Part shown: positions 24,120 through 34,402 of the stretch, one piece after another | Numbering within the stretch: the stretch's first letter is position 1 | Layout: each line of letters begins with the position of its first letter | NCBI RefSeq assembly: GCF_001625215.2 | Contig: NC_030383.2 | Span: 63,168,949 to 63,232,948 of the forward strand | DNA length: 64,000 nucleotides | Direction: 5' to 3' | Source: Daucus carota subsp. sativus | Lineage: Eukaryota; Streptophyta; Magnoliopsida; Apiales; Apiaceae | Notes under the pieces: generated by a model | What the model was told of the DNA's origin: nothing | Database searches by the model: none | Seen by the model: only the letters and a program-made list of their open reading frames with translations | Translations under genes and position numbers: made by a program

Positions 24120-24762
24120 GAGAAAATAGATTTTTTTTTGCCACTCAACTTATCGTGTTTTAAGAAACTTACCACCCAACTAAATTTTTTTTCCTTTTGC
24201 TCACTAATGTTAGGTTTGGATTTGTTTTTAGCCACCAACTAAGGTTCGGATTTGATTACCAGCATTATGATAATTTTTTTTGTCACTAAACTTATTGCGT
24301 CTTTAGAAACTAACCACTCAACTAAATTTTTTTTTATTTTACTCACTAATGTTAGGTTCAGTTTTTTTTTGTCACTGAAGTTAGGTTCGGATTTGATTAT
24401 TAGCATTACATTAATTCTGTGTAGCATTTTTAAAATATGGTAGTACTCTGTGATATTTAGATGATTTGATATATGTCTGTATTTTTATATATAGTATATT
24501 TTATGTCTCCAAGATCATTTACCTTGGGTCATAAGAATTTTACACGCATTATATGACTTTTAAAAGATGTAGTGTCATAAATAATTTTATTTTTTTTTCC
24601 GAATTAAAATTCAGCATTTGAATTTTACACACACAAAAATCGCAAGAATAAGTTATGAAATTATGCTTTATAAGAGTCTTAAAATACGTGCTAAACGGTA
24701 GAAAAAACGGTGAAATAATGAGAGGTACATAGGAGTAATAATAACATAAAATGATGCACAAG
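24120..24762. mobile_element. MULE copy lacking its right end
   Basis: It begins GAGAAAATAGATTTTTTTTT after AATAATCAA and is parallel to the complete copy 33358-34179. At about 24762 it jumps to flank that lies beyond the right terminus in the other copy, so the right arm and its target duplication were deleted. Confidence 0.75.
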
Positions 24763-24872
24763 TTAGTATATTGGACTAATATTCACGCATTTATATACGA
24801 GAATATATGGTCCACAAGTTAGTGCACAATGTCCAAGAATCTTTATCAAAGTAACACGGCAAGCATGCAGCA

Positions 24873-24880
24873 TATAAATA
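24873..24880 (+). promoter_or_regulatory. TATA box (TATAAATA)
   Basis: It lies 55 bases before the ATG at 24928. The ATG at 24829 lies upstream of it and was rejected as a start. Confidence 0.7.
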
Positions 24881-24927
24881 AGAGTGGGCAGTATGGTATT
24901 GCATTCATAACCCACTTGAGGAGAAAT

Positions 24928-27742
24928 ATGGCACACTTCCTAAAGCCTTCTCACCTTCTTCTCTTTGTTTTCTCTCTCTCGTTACTTCAATCCATTCTAC
25001 CAACAAGACCAGAGGGAGAAGCTCTTGTGAAATGGAAGAATAGCCTAGCCCCTTCTTCTTTTCTCGATTCTTGGTCACTCACCAATCTCGATGATCTTTG
25101 TAACTGGACTGGCATTACTTGTAACTCTGCAGGTTCAGTCTCTGAGATTAACCTTTATGAGAAACAACTTGATGGAATGCTGTCCGAGTTTGGCTTCACT
25201 TCATTTCCGAATCTCAACAATCTCACCCTCGCATACAACTTCTTCTCGGGTCCAATTCCACCAGCCATTGAGAATTTAACACAGCTTCAATATCTTGATT
25301 TAAGCATCAATAGTCTCGATGGTCCCATTCCGTTCCAGGTTAGCCATCTTCAGAGGTTGCTCGTCTTAAACCTGTCACAGAATGCATTGCAAGCTCCAAA
25401 TTGGTCCAAATTCTCCCCCATGCCCTTTTTGTGCATCCTCAACCTCAGTAGCAATCCTCTTGCGTCGACATTCCCAAATTTCATATCCAATTCTCATGGC
25501 CTGACTCACCTCAGCCTTGATCAAAACGAGTTTACAGGTGATTTAGCGCGTGAATCAATATTTGCCAATCTGCATAATCTTGAAGTCCTCAGTCTTGTTG
25601 GCAATTCTTTTGAGGGGGCCATTTCCGCCAAATATATTCAAGCTTTCCAAATTAAAACATCTTAGCCTGTCAGATAACAAACTTTCAGGTTCAATTCCCA
25701 ATGACATAAGGTTGCTTTGTGATCTTGAATACCTATATTTAGGCAACAATTCCTTTGAAGGACCGCTTCCACCAAATATATTCAAGCTTTCAAAATTAAA
25801 ACATCTTATTCTTTGGGGTAATAAGTTTTCAGGTTCTGTTTCCAACGATATAGGTTTGCTTTCTGAGCTTGAAAGCCTCTATCTTGACTCCAATTTTTTT
25901 GAGGGGCCGCTTCCGCCAAATTTATTCAAGCTCTCCAAACTAAAGATTCTTTTCCTTTATGAGAATAACTTTTCAGGTTTTATTTCTAAGGATATAGGTT
26001 TGCTTTTTGAACTTGAAACCCTCTATCTTGACTCTAATTTTTTTGAGGGGCCGCTTCCCCCACATGTATTTAGGCTCTCCAAATTAAGAGATCTGGGTCT
26101 CTCAGACAATAGAAATTTATTTGAAGGAAGTATTCCTATTGGACTGGGACTCTTGACTAACCTCAGATACTTGCGTCTATCTTCCAATAATCTCGGTGGC
26201 TATATTCCATCTGACATTGGAAACCTGAAGCAACTAGAACTTCTTGATCTCGGTTCTAATCAATTGACTGGACCGCTTTCAAAGATCGTTTCTAATCTCA
26301 CAAATCTTATATATCTTGATGTGAGTTATAATAGTCTTAGTGGAAATATTCAGAGTGACTGGTGGAAAAACTCTGTATCCTTACGTTACATTGATTTTGA
26401 AAATAATTATTTGTCTGGGAACATTCCTAAGGAATATAACGATCATCCAACTTTGGAATACATCAATTTAGGTGGGAACCATTTTACAGGTATATTTTCT
26501 CTATATATCTTTTCCTTTTGTCATATGTAAATAAGCTAGTAATCTGGTTATTGTAGTTTTACCAAAGTTTCAACAATCTTGACAGGTGAGCTTCCAACAA
26601 CAATTTGCAATGCCACTTCCCTTTCGGTTCTTGTTTTGTCAAATAATGGATTAAGTGGTGCACTTCCAAAATGTTTCGGGAATCTTGCTGATGGATTGCT
26701 TTACATTAATCTTGCTAATAATCAGTTTCGAGGAACAATACCAACTACTTTCTCCAGGAGTTGTCGGTTGACATATCTAAACATGGATAATAATGAGTTT
26801 GAAGGATTGTTGCCCCCATCTTTGGCGAACTGTAAGCACTTGAAAATTCTTGATATAGGCAATAATAAAATAGGTGGTACATTTCCGTCATGGCTTTATG
26901 CACTTGGAGAGCTAGAAGTTCTTGTCTTGCGATCAAATAAACTCTATGGTACGATAAGTGGAAGGAGCATAGAAGATCCCTTCCCAAAGTTGCGGATTGT
27001 GGATCTGTCCCACAATCAATTGACAGGCTATTTGCCAATTCAATACTTTAAGAATATGAAATCAACTGATGATTTGTATAGTTTCCGGAATTCCACAGGA
27101 ACCGCATCTATCTCTTATGAAGCATCGGTCTCATTAACCGTGAAGGGAACAGAGTATGAAGTAGCAAATAACCTTCATATTTACACAGCCATTGATCTAT
27201 CGTGCAACAAATTTCAGGGACAAATTCCAAAGGTTACTGGAGAGCTTAAATGGCTGGCATTGCTCAACTTATCTCATAATAGTCTAACAGGACCTATCCC
27301 GTCATTGCTGAGAAATATGAAAGAACTCCAGTCTTTAGATTTGTCTTCAAATCAACTAACAGGGGCTATTCCACCTCAGTTAACTGCACTGACATTTCTA
27401 GAGGTCTTGAACTTCTCGGGAAACCATCTTAGTGGAGAGATTCCTCAGAAAGGACAGTTCAGCACATTCAACAATGATTCCTATCTAGGAAACTCTGCGT
27501 TATGTGGATCACCTTTGACGAAGAAATGTGTAAACACTGTATCACCTCCTCAGGAAGTCGAAAATGGTGATGAAGATGATGCTGGTGATGAATTGACATG
27601 GGAAGCAATCGTGATGGGATATGGATGTGGACTGATATGTGGATTGTCATCTGCGTACATTGTTCTCAAACTAGGAAGGCCTTGGTGGTTTGTGAGATAT
27701 GTCGAAGTACTGCAACTGAAGTTGATGAAAAGATATGCATGA
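24928..27742 (+). pseudogene. RLP gene with one-base frameshift (exons 24928-26489, 26586-27742)
   Basis: The full RLP layout is present: signal peptide from MAHFLKPSHLLLFVF, N-cap, LRRs, 96-base phase-1 intron, and an exon 2 with island, acidic spacer, GYGCGLICG transmembrane helix and tail ending KRYA. At 25614-25618 a run of five Gs replaces the four seen in the intact gene at 17875, shifting the frame near codon 230. The wrong frame stops at 25665 (after QAFQIKTS). The rest of exon 1 is open in the other frame and carries three 48-residue LRR modules. As read, it would make only a secreted N-terminal fragment of about 245 residues. The same extra G occurs in the gene at 34403. A sequencing error is unlikely for both. 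No alternative splice that repairs it is evident. Confidence 0.85.
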
Positions 27743-28550
27743 AGAAAGGTACTGGTAGATCAAGATGAACTTGAAAGTTGTTGTCCTGGTAGACATTTCT
27801 GAACCAGTAGTATACTAGCTGTGTAAGTATTTGGTATTATGTAATAATCCGTTTGGTCGGGACTCAAAATGATTTCTCTTGCTTCAGGGGTATTAATATT
27901 AACCTTGCTATCTTGATCAATGTTAATGCAAATTAAAAAGAATATAAAAGCAAAAAATTTGCATCAAACACCTGTTGTACCACAGGCTTCCGACTCAATA
28001 TTTGTTAGCCTCCCGTGCCCTGTGTGAAACCATAAGCTTCTCTGGTGAATATCCAAATCATTCAGCTGGTTCTACTTTCAGCTCACCGCAGGAACATCAT
28101 TCTGCAGGTACTCTCTTATCTGTACTTTCTTATATTGTATGCCAGAAAATTTAATATCGACAAACTGCACAATACACCTCGATCTCATATTATTGACAGG
28201 TGAGCTCCTCTCATAATGCTCACAGGCGAACTCCTGCATATACTTTGTGATGTCATTGATGATCGATAGACTTGAAAAAAAATTATGACAAAGATTCATA
28301 AAATATCTACTTCCATCCTAATTCAGTATTCAATATTATTCATTCCGTATCATCATCCAATCAATTCTAATAGTTCTTCTTTAAATCAGGACAAATATTG
28401 TTAAATACATGGATGATGGTTGTCTTTCCGCGAACCAATCATGAAATTACCTCTGTTTAAATCCGTCGAAAATAAGAAAATTAATATCCCAATCGAATAC
28501 ACCCCGTGAGTTGTCAAACTCCTCGAAACATATTAATCACTTTAGAAAAT
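27743..28550. repeat. RLP 3' flank joined to intergenic block
   Basis: 27743-27985 is the shared 3' flank. From about 27986 it matches 20805-21375 (no MITE at the 28481 site). It ends inside ACTTTAGAAAATTT, where the sequence switches to RLP intron end. Confidence 0.65.
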
Positions 28551-29724
28551 TTCAACAATCTTGACAGGTGAGCTTCCAACAACAATTTGCAATGTCACCT
28601 CCCTTTCGGTTCTTGTTTTGTCAAATAATAAATTAAGTGGTGCACTTCCAAACTGTTTCGGGAATCTTGCTGATGGATTGCTTTACATTAATCTTGCTAA
28701 TAATCAGTTTCAAGGAACAATACCAACTACTTTCTCCAGGAGTTGTCCGTTGACATATCTAAACATGGATAATAATGAGTTTGAAGGATTGATGCCCCCA
28801 TCTTTGGCGAACTGTAAGCACTTGAAAATTCTTGATATAGGCAATAATAAAATAGGTGGTACATTTCCGTCATGGATTTATGCACTTGGAGAGCTAGAAG
28901 TTCTTGTCTTGCGATCAAATAAACTCTATGGTACAATAAGTGGAAGGAGCATAGAAGATCCCTTCCCCAAGTTGCGGATTGTGGATCTGTCCAACAATCA
29001 ATTCACAGGCCATTTGCCAATTCAATACTTTAAGAATATGAAATCAAATGATAATTTGTATCGTTATCTGAATTCCACAGGAGAAATATATATCTCTTAT
29101 GAAGCAGCAGTCTCATTAACTGCGAAGGGAACAGAGTATGAAGTAGCAAATAACCTTCATATTTACACAGCCATTGATCTGTCGTGCAACAAATTTCAGG
29201 GAGAAATTCCAAAGGTTACCGGAGAGCTTAGATAGCTTGCATTGCTCAATTTATCGCATAATAGTCTAACGGGACCTATCCCATCATTGCTGAGAAATAT
29301 GAAAGAACTCCAATCTTTAGATTTGTCCTCAAATCAACTGACAGGGGCCATTCCACCTCAGTTAACTGCATTGACATTTCTAAAGGTCTTAAATCTCTCG
29401 AAAAACCATCTCAGTGGAGAGATTCCTCAGGAAGGACAGTTCAGCACATTCAACAATGATTCTTATCTAGGAAACTCCGCGTTATGTGGATTACGTCTGA
29501 CAAAGAAATGTGCAAACACAGCATCACCACCACAAGAAGTCGGAAATGGTGATGAAGATGATGCTGGTGATGAATTGACATGGGAAGCAATTGTGATGGG
29601 ATATGGATGTGGACTGATATGTGGATTATCATCTGCGTACCTTGTTTTCAAACTAGGAAAGCCTTGGTGGTTTGTGAGATATATCGAAGTACTGCAACTG
29701 AAGTTGATGAAAAGATATGCATGA
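28551..29724 (+). pseudogene. RLP exon 2-only copy with nonsense codon
   Basis: It begins with the intron end TCAACAATCTTGACAG and then exon 2 (from 28568), nearly identical to 9142-10328. There is no exon 1 or normal intron before it; the left neighbour is intergenic block sequence. TGG to TAG at 29233-29235 (RWLALLNL context) stops the frame, which otherwise runs on to 29724 through LRRs, acidic spacer, transmembrane helix and KRYA end. It has no start or signal peptide, so no function is expected unless spliced to an upstream exon 1. Confidence 0.85.
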
Positions 29725-30121
29725 AGAATGGTACTGGCCGATCAAGACGAACTTGAAAGTTGGTCCTTGTGGACATTTCAGCTGAACCAGTAGGTACTAT
29801 TCTCTTTGTGACTGCATAAGTATTTTGTATTGTGTAATGTTCTGTTTGGTCTTAAATCATAATGATTTTTCTTGCTTCAGGGGTATTAATATAAAACTTG
29901 GTATTGTGTACTAGCTGTAATATTCCGTTTAATCAATGTTAATACCTGTAATTTTATGCTCCTGACTGCATCATGCAGCTCTCATATTATCTTCATATGT
30001 GTATTTATTTGGATATTGAAGTTGCATGGACATATGGATATGTGTTAACGGGGATTGCTCCCAAGTCTTGGACGGACTCTTTCCAAGTCTTCCGAGATCC
30101 TATTGGTTCAAATTAGTCCAA
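29725..30121. other. RLP 3' flank and CCAAGTCTT element
   Basis: The shared flank runs to about 29900. The element GTTAACGGGGATTGCTCCC.. CCAAGTCTTGGACGG.. TTCCAAGTCTTCCGAG is at 30041-30102, immediately before a degraded exon 1. No gene is seen. Confidence 0.5.
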
Positions 30122-31320
30122 TTTGAACTGCCATCAAATGCAACTCTGTAGATTCTGTCTCTGAGATTAACCTTTCAGGACATCAGCTCAATGGTACACT
30201 TGCTGAATTCAGTTTCGTTTAATTTCCGAATCTACAAATTAAGCTACAATAACTTCACTTGTCCAATACCCCCAGACATTGGAAATTTAACAGAGCTGCA
30301 ACACCTTGATTTTAGCTCTAATAAACTCACTGCTGCAATTCCGGACCAGGTAAGCCATCTTCAAACATTGCGGACCTTAAACCTGTAGGATAATCAACTT
30401 GGAAGCTCCAAACTGGTCCGCTTTTTCCCCTATGCCTTCTCTGACAAACCTCTGTCTCAATAATAATAATCTTTCGTCGAAATTCCAAGACTTCATATTA
30501 AATTGTGGTAACCTGACTTACTTTGATCTTTCATTAAATATGTTAACAGGTAATTTGGTTCCTTCATCAATTTTTAGAAATTTGTATAATCTTGAATTCC
30601 TTTATCTTTCTAGCAATTATTTTGAGGGGCCTTTCCCGCCAGGTGTATTCAAACTTTCCAAATTGAGAGTTCTTTCCCTATCATTTAATAACTTTTCAGG
30701 TTCTATTCCAGATGATATAGGAATGCTTGGTGATATGGAATCGCTCCATCTTAGAAGTAATTCTTTTGTGGGGGCATTTCCACCAAATATATTAAAACTT
30801 TCGAAATTAAGAGTTCTTTCCCTATCATATAATAGATTTTCAGGTTCTATTTCCATATGATATAGGAATGCTTCGTGTTTTGGAATCCCTTTTTTTAGTA
30901 GTAGTTCTTTTAATGGCCCACCTCCACCAAATTTATTTAAATTTTCTAAATTAAAAGTTTTTTCCCTATCATTAATAACTTTTCGGGTTCTATTCGAAAT
31001 GAAACAGGGATGCTTCATGATTTAGAGTCCCTCTATCTTAATGAACATTCTTTTAAGGGGCCGTTTCCACCAAATATATTCAACCTTTCCAAATTAAAAG
31101 TTCTTAATTACCTCTCAAATAATTCCTTTTCAGGTTCAGTTCCTAGTGATATAAGTGTGCTTCGTGATCTTGAGATACTTAATTTGTCCTCTAATTCTTT
31201 TGAAGGAATTATCCCATTGGAGCTTGGGTTCTTGAATAACGTGAGCTATTATTATATCTTGATTCCACTCAATTGACTGGACCGCTTTTGAAGAACATTT
31301 ATAATCTCAGTAATTTTTTG
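30122..31320 (+). pseudogene. Degraded RLP exon 1
   Basis: Homology to exon 1 starts inside the N-cap (TCTGAGATTAACCTT at 30160) and runs through many LRRs, with open pieces at 30191-30388, 30399-30860 and 31010-31276. Stops and frameshifts separate them. LRR text is more diverged than in neighbours (SFEGPFPPGVFKLSKL type, GIIPLELGFLNNVSYY), and it breaks off after AATTGACTGGACCGCTTTT. No signal peptide, donor site or exon 2 follows. An old member of the family. Confidence 0.8.
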
Positions 31321-32050
31321 TGTTGGCTTGAATGGATCATTCCATTCCCTCCAAAACTCATTCCGTTCATGTCAACCAAACAGAGCATCAATTACTAGTT
31401 ACTGGGAAATGCATTAGCCTAAATGTTCCTGGTTCATTGTTACCGGTATTTCTTAACTGCTGTGATTGCAAATTCAGTTGCAGATTGTTCATATATATCT
31501 AGAGAGACCTGACATAACTTTAGCCTCTGATATACAGCTTCCTTTCACAGTTGTGCCTATTCACCTAGACGCGTTTTTAACTGCATAATGTTGGGTCAAC
31601 TTCCGACCATTTATTTTCTCATTTGAAATTAGTGTATTAAAGTTCGACTTTAAGAAAATATATAGTTTTGTTAAACAAAAATTCCAAAAGGTTTGGTACG
31701 TTTTGAGCTGGGACTTTGAAATTGTTTGTCGTTAAAGATGAAGATTCACTTTTTAAGTTATATTAATCTGTAGTGGTAGACTGGTAGTTTTTCTTTATTG
31801 CTACTTTCCTTGTGCGTTCTTTATATTGATTTATTATTTAATTCGTAAAGTGTTGCGAACTACATTCCTGCAAAAGTAAAATCAGTGGAATTTGTTTGAT
31901 AGCATGATGAATATTTAAAGGGGTTAATTATCAAATTGGTCACTGAAGTGACTTTAATGTATCAAGTTGGTCACTGAACTCAAAACGGTATTAAGATAGT
32001 CACTGAAGTGGACATAAATATCAAACAGGTACCTTGAAATATAAGTTCAA
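31321..32050. other. Intergenic, no gene seen
   Basis: AT-rich sequence with a start of GGTCACTGAAGTGACT / GGTCACTGAACTC words at 31945-32010, a style common at the ends of plant non-autonomous elements. Nothing coding. Confidence 0.4.
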
Positions 32051-32052
32051 GC

Positions 32053-32345
32053 AGTAAAGATATTATTTATAAAATTTTACACATTATTTTTAAATGTTAC
32101 CACAACCAACTAAAAGGTTATGACTTCTAGTATTTAAATTAATATATTTATTTTATCAAGTTTATTTATTATTTATATTTTATTATATAGTTATTTTCTT
32201 TGTTTTAATTAAAAATAAATAATAAATAAACTTGATAATATCTAAATATATTATCATAAATATTAGAATTCATAACCTTTTACTTGGTCTAGGTAACATT
32301 CAAAAATAATGTGTAAAACTTTATAAATAATATTATCTTTATATT
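32053..32345. repeat. Long inverted repeat (foldback), arms ~140 bp
   Basis: AAAGATATTATTTATAAAAT at the left has its inverted partner ending in ATTTATAAATAATATTATCTTT at the right; inside, CTAAAAGGTTATGACTTCT is mirrored by GAATTCATAACCTTTTACTT. The whole can form one hairpin. Probably a MITE core. Confidence 0.65.
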
Positions 32346-32394
32346 CTTTCCTTTTCTATGTACCTATGCTAATTATCTGATTATTAAAATTATA

Positions 32395-32530
32395 ACAAAG
32401 CTTCAAGATTTTTAACAGGTGAGCTTCCACTAAAAATTTGCGAAGTCACTTGCCTTTCGCGTCTCATTATGTCAGATATTGGAAACAACAAATAGGTGGT
32501 ACATTTCCGTCATGGCTATTTACTGTTGGA
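32395..32530 (+). pseudogene. Short RLP exon 2 remnant
   Basis: It carries GGTGAGCTTCCACTAAAAATTTG, then after an internal deletion GGAAACAACAAATAGGTGG and the FPSW coding stretch, ending GATGTCCTAGTTAG at the same TCGAGCC-rich element as in the 22380 copy. It is the duplicate of that relic with a further deletion of about 180 bases. Confidence 0.8.
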
Positions 32531-32892
32531 GAGCTAGATGTCCTAGTTAGGGCGGTAATTCGACTAAAGCAAACCGAGTTTTGAGCGGAGTCAAATTCGA
32601 GCCAAGTTTAATCGAGTCGAGCCGAGTCGGCTCATTTAGCTAATCGAGCCTAAAACTCTGGTCGAACTCGACTCGTTTAATTTCGCGAGTCAAGTCGACC
32701 CAGCTCGTTTAGTTAAATGAGCTGGTTTTAACGAGTCAAGCGAGTGAGCTCGTATAATTTTAACTTAATCGAGTCTAAATCTCTACCCGAACTATTGGCT
32801 CGTGTAATTTCACGAGTAGAATCGAGCTGGCTCGTTTTATTAAAGAAGCCGAAATTTTTGCCCGAATTTGGCTTGTTTAACAAGCCGATCTT
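32531..32892. repeat. TCGAGCC-rich element, right end lost
   Basis: It is parallel to 22732-23070. At 32892 (AAGCCGATC) it jumps to TTTCATCAAAATTTTC, which is at 23647 in the other copy; about 0.6 kb including the Stowaway at 23242 is absent here. Confidence 0.65.
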
Positions 32893-33357
32893 TCATCAAA
32901 ATTTTCAAACATTTCTGAATATGTATTTTCAGAGAATTTCTCCGGCACTCTTAAGGCCTATAATTATTGCAACTCTCACGTTATGGACCACTATGTATTT
33001 TACGAGCACGACGAATCATGTGGTCATTATGGACTCCCCAAGCCTTCGAGGACTCATTCCAGGTCTTAGGAGGACCACTGCCTAGCTCACCCTCTCGGAG
33101 TGATGTAAATTATTTTCCAGACACTAAAAATAAGTATTCAGATTAATCATTACAAAATTAAGGATATAAAATCAGAATAAATCCTAAACTTTGATGATAC
33201 AAAAAAATTATAATTGTAAATTATACAATCAAATTAAAATCGAATTAACTTCTCTCACACTTAAAATTTATAGCGATCAAATCAAAATCGAATTAACTTT
33301 CCTATTACTAAAATTTAATTACAATATTATTAGATAAAGAGAATATATAATAATCAA
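32893..33357. repeat. RLP leader block, duplicate of 23645-24119
   Basis: Near-identical non-coding sequence with the CAAGCCTTCGAGGACTCATTC element at about 33038. It ends at the AATAATCAA target of the next element. Confidence 0.7.
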
Positions 33358-34179
33358 GGGAAAATAGATTTTTTTTTGCCACTCAACTTATTGTGTTTTA
33401 AGAAATTTACCACCCAACTAAATTTTTTTTCCTTTTGCTCACTAATATTAGGTTTGGATTTGTTTTTAGCCACCAACTAAGGTTCGGATTTGATTACTAG
33501 CATTATGATAATTTTTTGTCACTAAACTTATTGCGTCTTTAGAAACTAACCACTCAACTAATTTTTTTTTTATTTTACTCACTAATGTTAGGTTCAGTTT
33601 TTTTTTTGTCACTGAAGTTAGGTTCGGATTTGATTATTAGCATTACATTAATTCTGTGTAGCATTTTTAAAATATGGTAGTAGTCTGTGATATTTAGATG
33701 ATTTGATATATGTCTGTATTTATATATATAGTATTTTTTATGTCCCCAAGGTCGTTTACCTTGGGTCATAAGAATTTTACACACATTTTATGACTTTTAA
33801 AAGATGTAGTTTCATAAATAATTTTATTTTTTTCTTCCGAATTAAAATTCAGCGTTTGAATTTTACACACAAAAAAATCGCAAAAATAAGTTATGAAACT
33901 ATGTTTTATAAGAGTCTTAAAATACGTGTTAAACGGTAGAAAAAACTGTAAACTAATGAAAGGTACATAGGGAGTAATAATAACATAAAATGATGCACAA
34001 TCATCGAATTAAGTTTTCCTCTCTCTCTATATATTTATTTTGAAAATTATAATAAGATAAAGTTATTAAAATTTATGATATAAATTTAAAAGAGATCTTA
34101 GACTGAGTGGCAAAAATTTAGTTGGATGGTAAGTTTCTAAAAATACAATAAATTGAGCGGGAACAAAATCTATTTTCCC
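33358..34179. mobile_element. MULE, 822 bp, complete
   Basis: Both ends begin GGGAAAATAGATTTT on opposite strands. A perfect 9-base target duplication AATAATCAA lies at 33349-33357 and 34180-34188. It has no transposase. It is the same family as 15908-17070 and 24120. It lies about 170 bases before the TATA box of the RLP gene at 34403. Confidence 0.85.
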
Positions 34180-34347
34180 AATAATCAAAGTGATGAAAAA
34201 TTAAAGTCATCTAATAAGTCCAGAAAAAATATGACCATTAGTATTTTGGAATAATATTCACGCATTTATATACGAGAATATATGGTCCACAAGTTAGTGC
34301 ACAATGTCCAAGAATCTTTATCAAAGTAACACGGCAAGCATGCAGCA

Positions 34348-34355
34348 TATAAATA
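34348..34355 (+). promoter_or_regulatory. TATA box (TATAAATA)
   Basis: It lies 55 bases before the ATG at 34403, in a context identical to that at 24873. Confidence 0.7.
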
Positions 34356-34402
34356 AGAGTGGGCAGTATGGTATTGCATTCATAACCCACTTGAGGAGAA
34401 AT

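Noticed and set aside
32744-33085. 113-residue ORF on + strand
   Set aside because: It crosses the TCGAGCC-rich element, a deletion joint and the leader block; it is not open in the duplicate at 22950.
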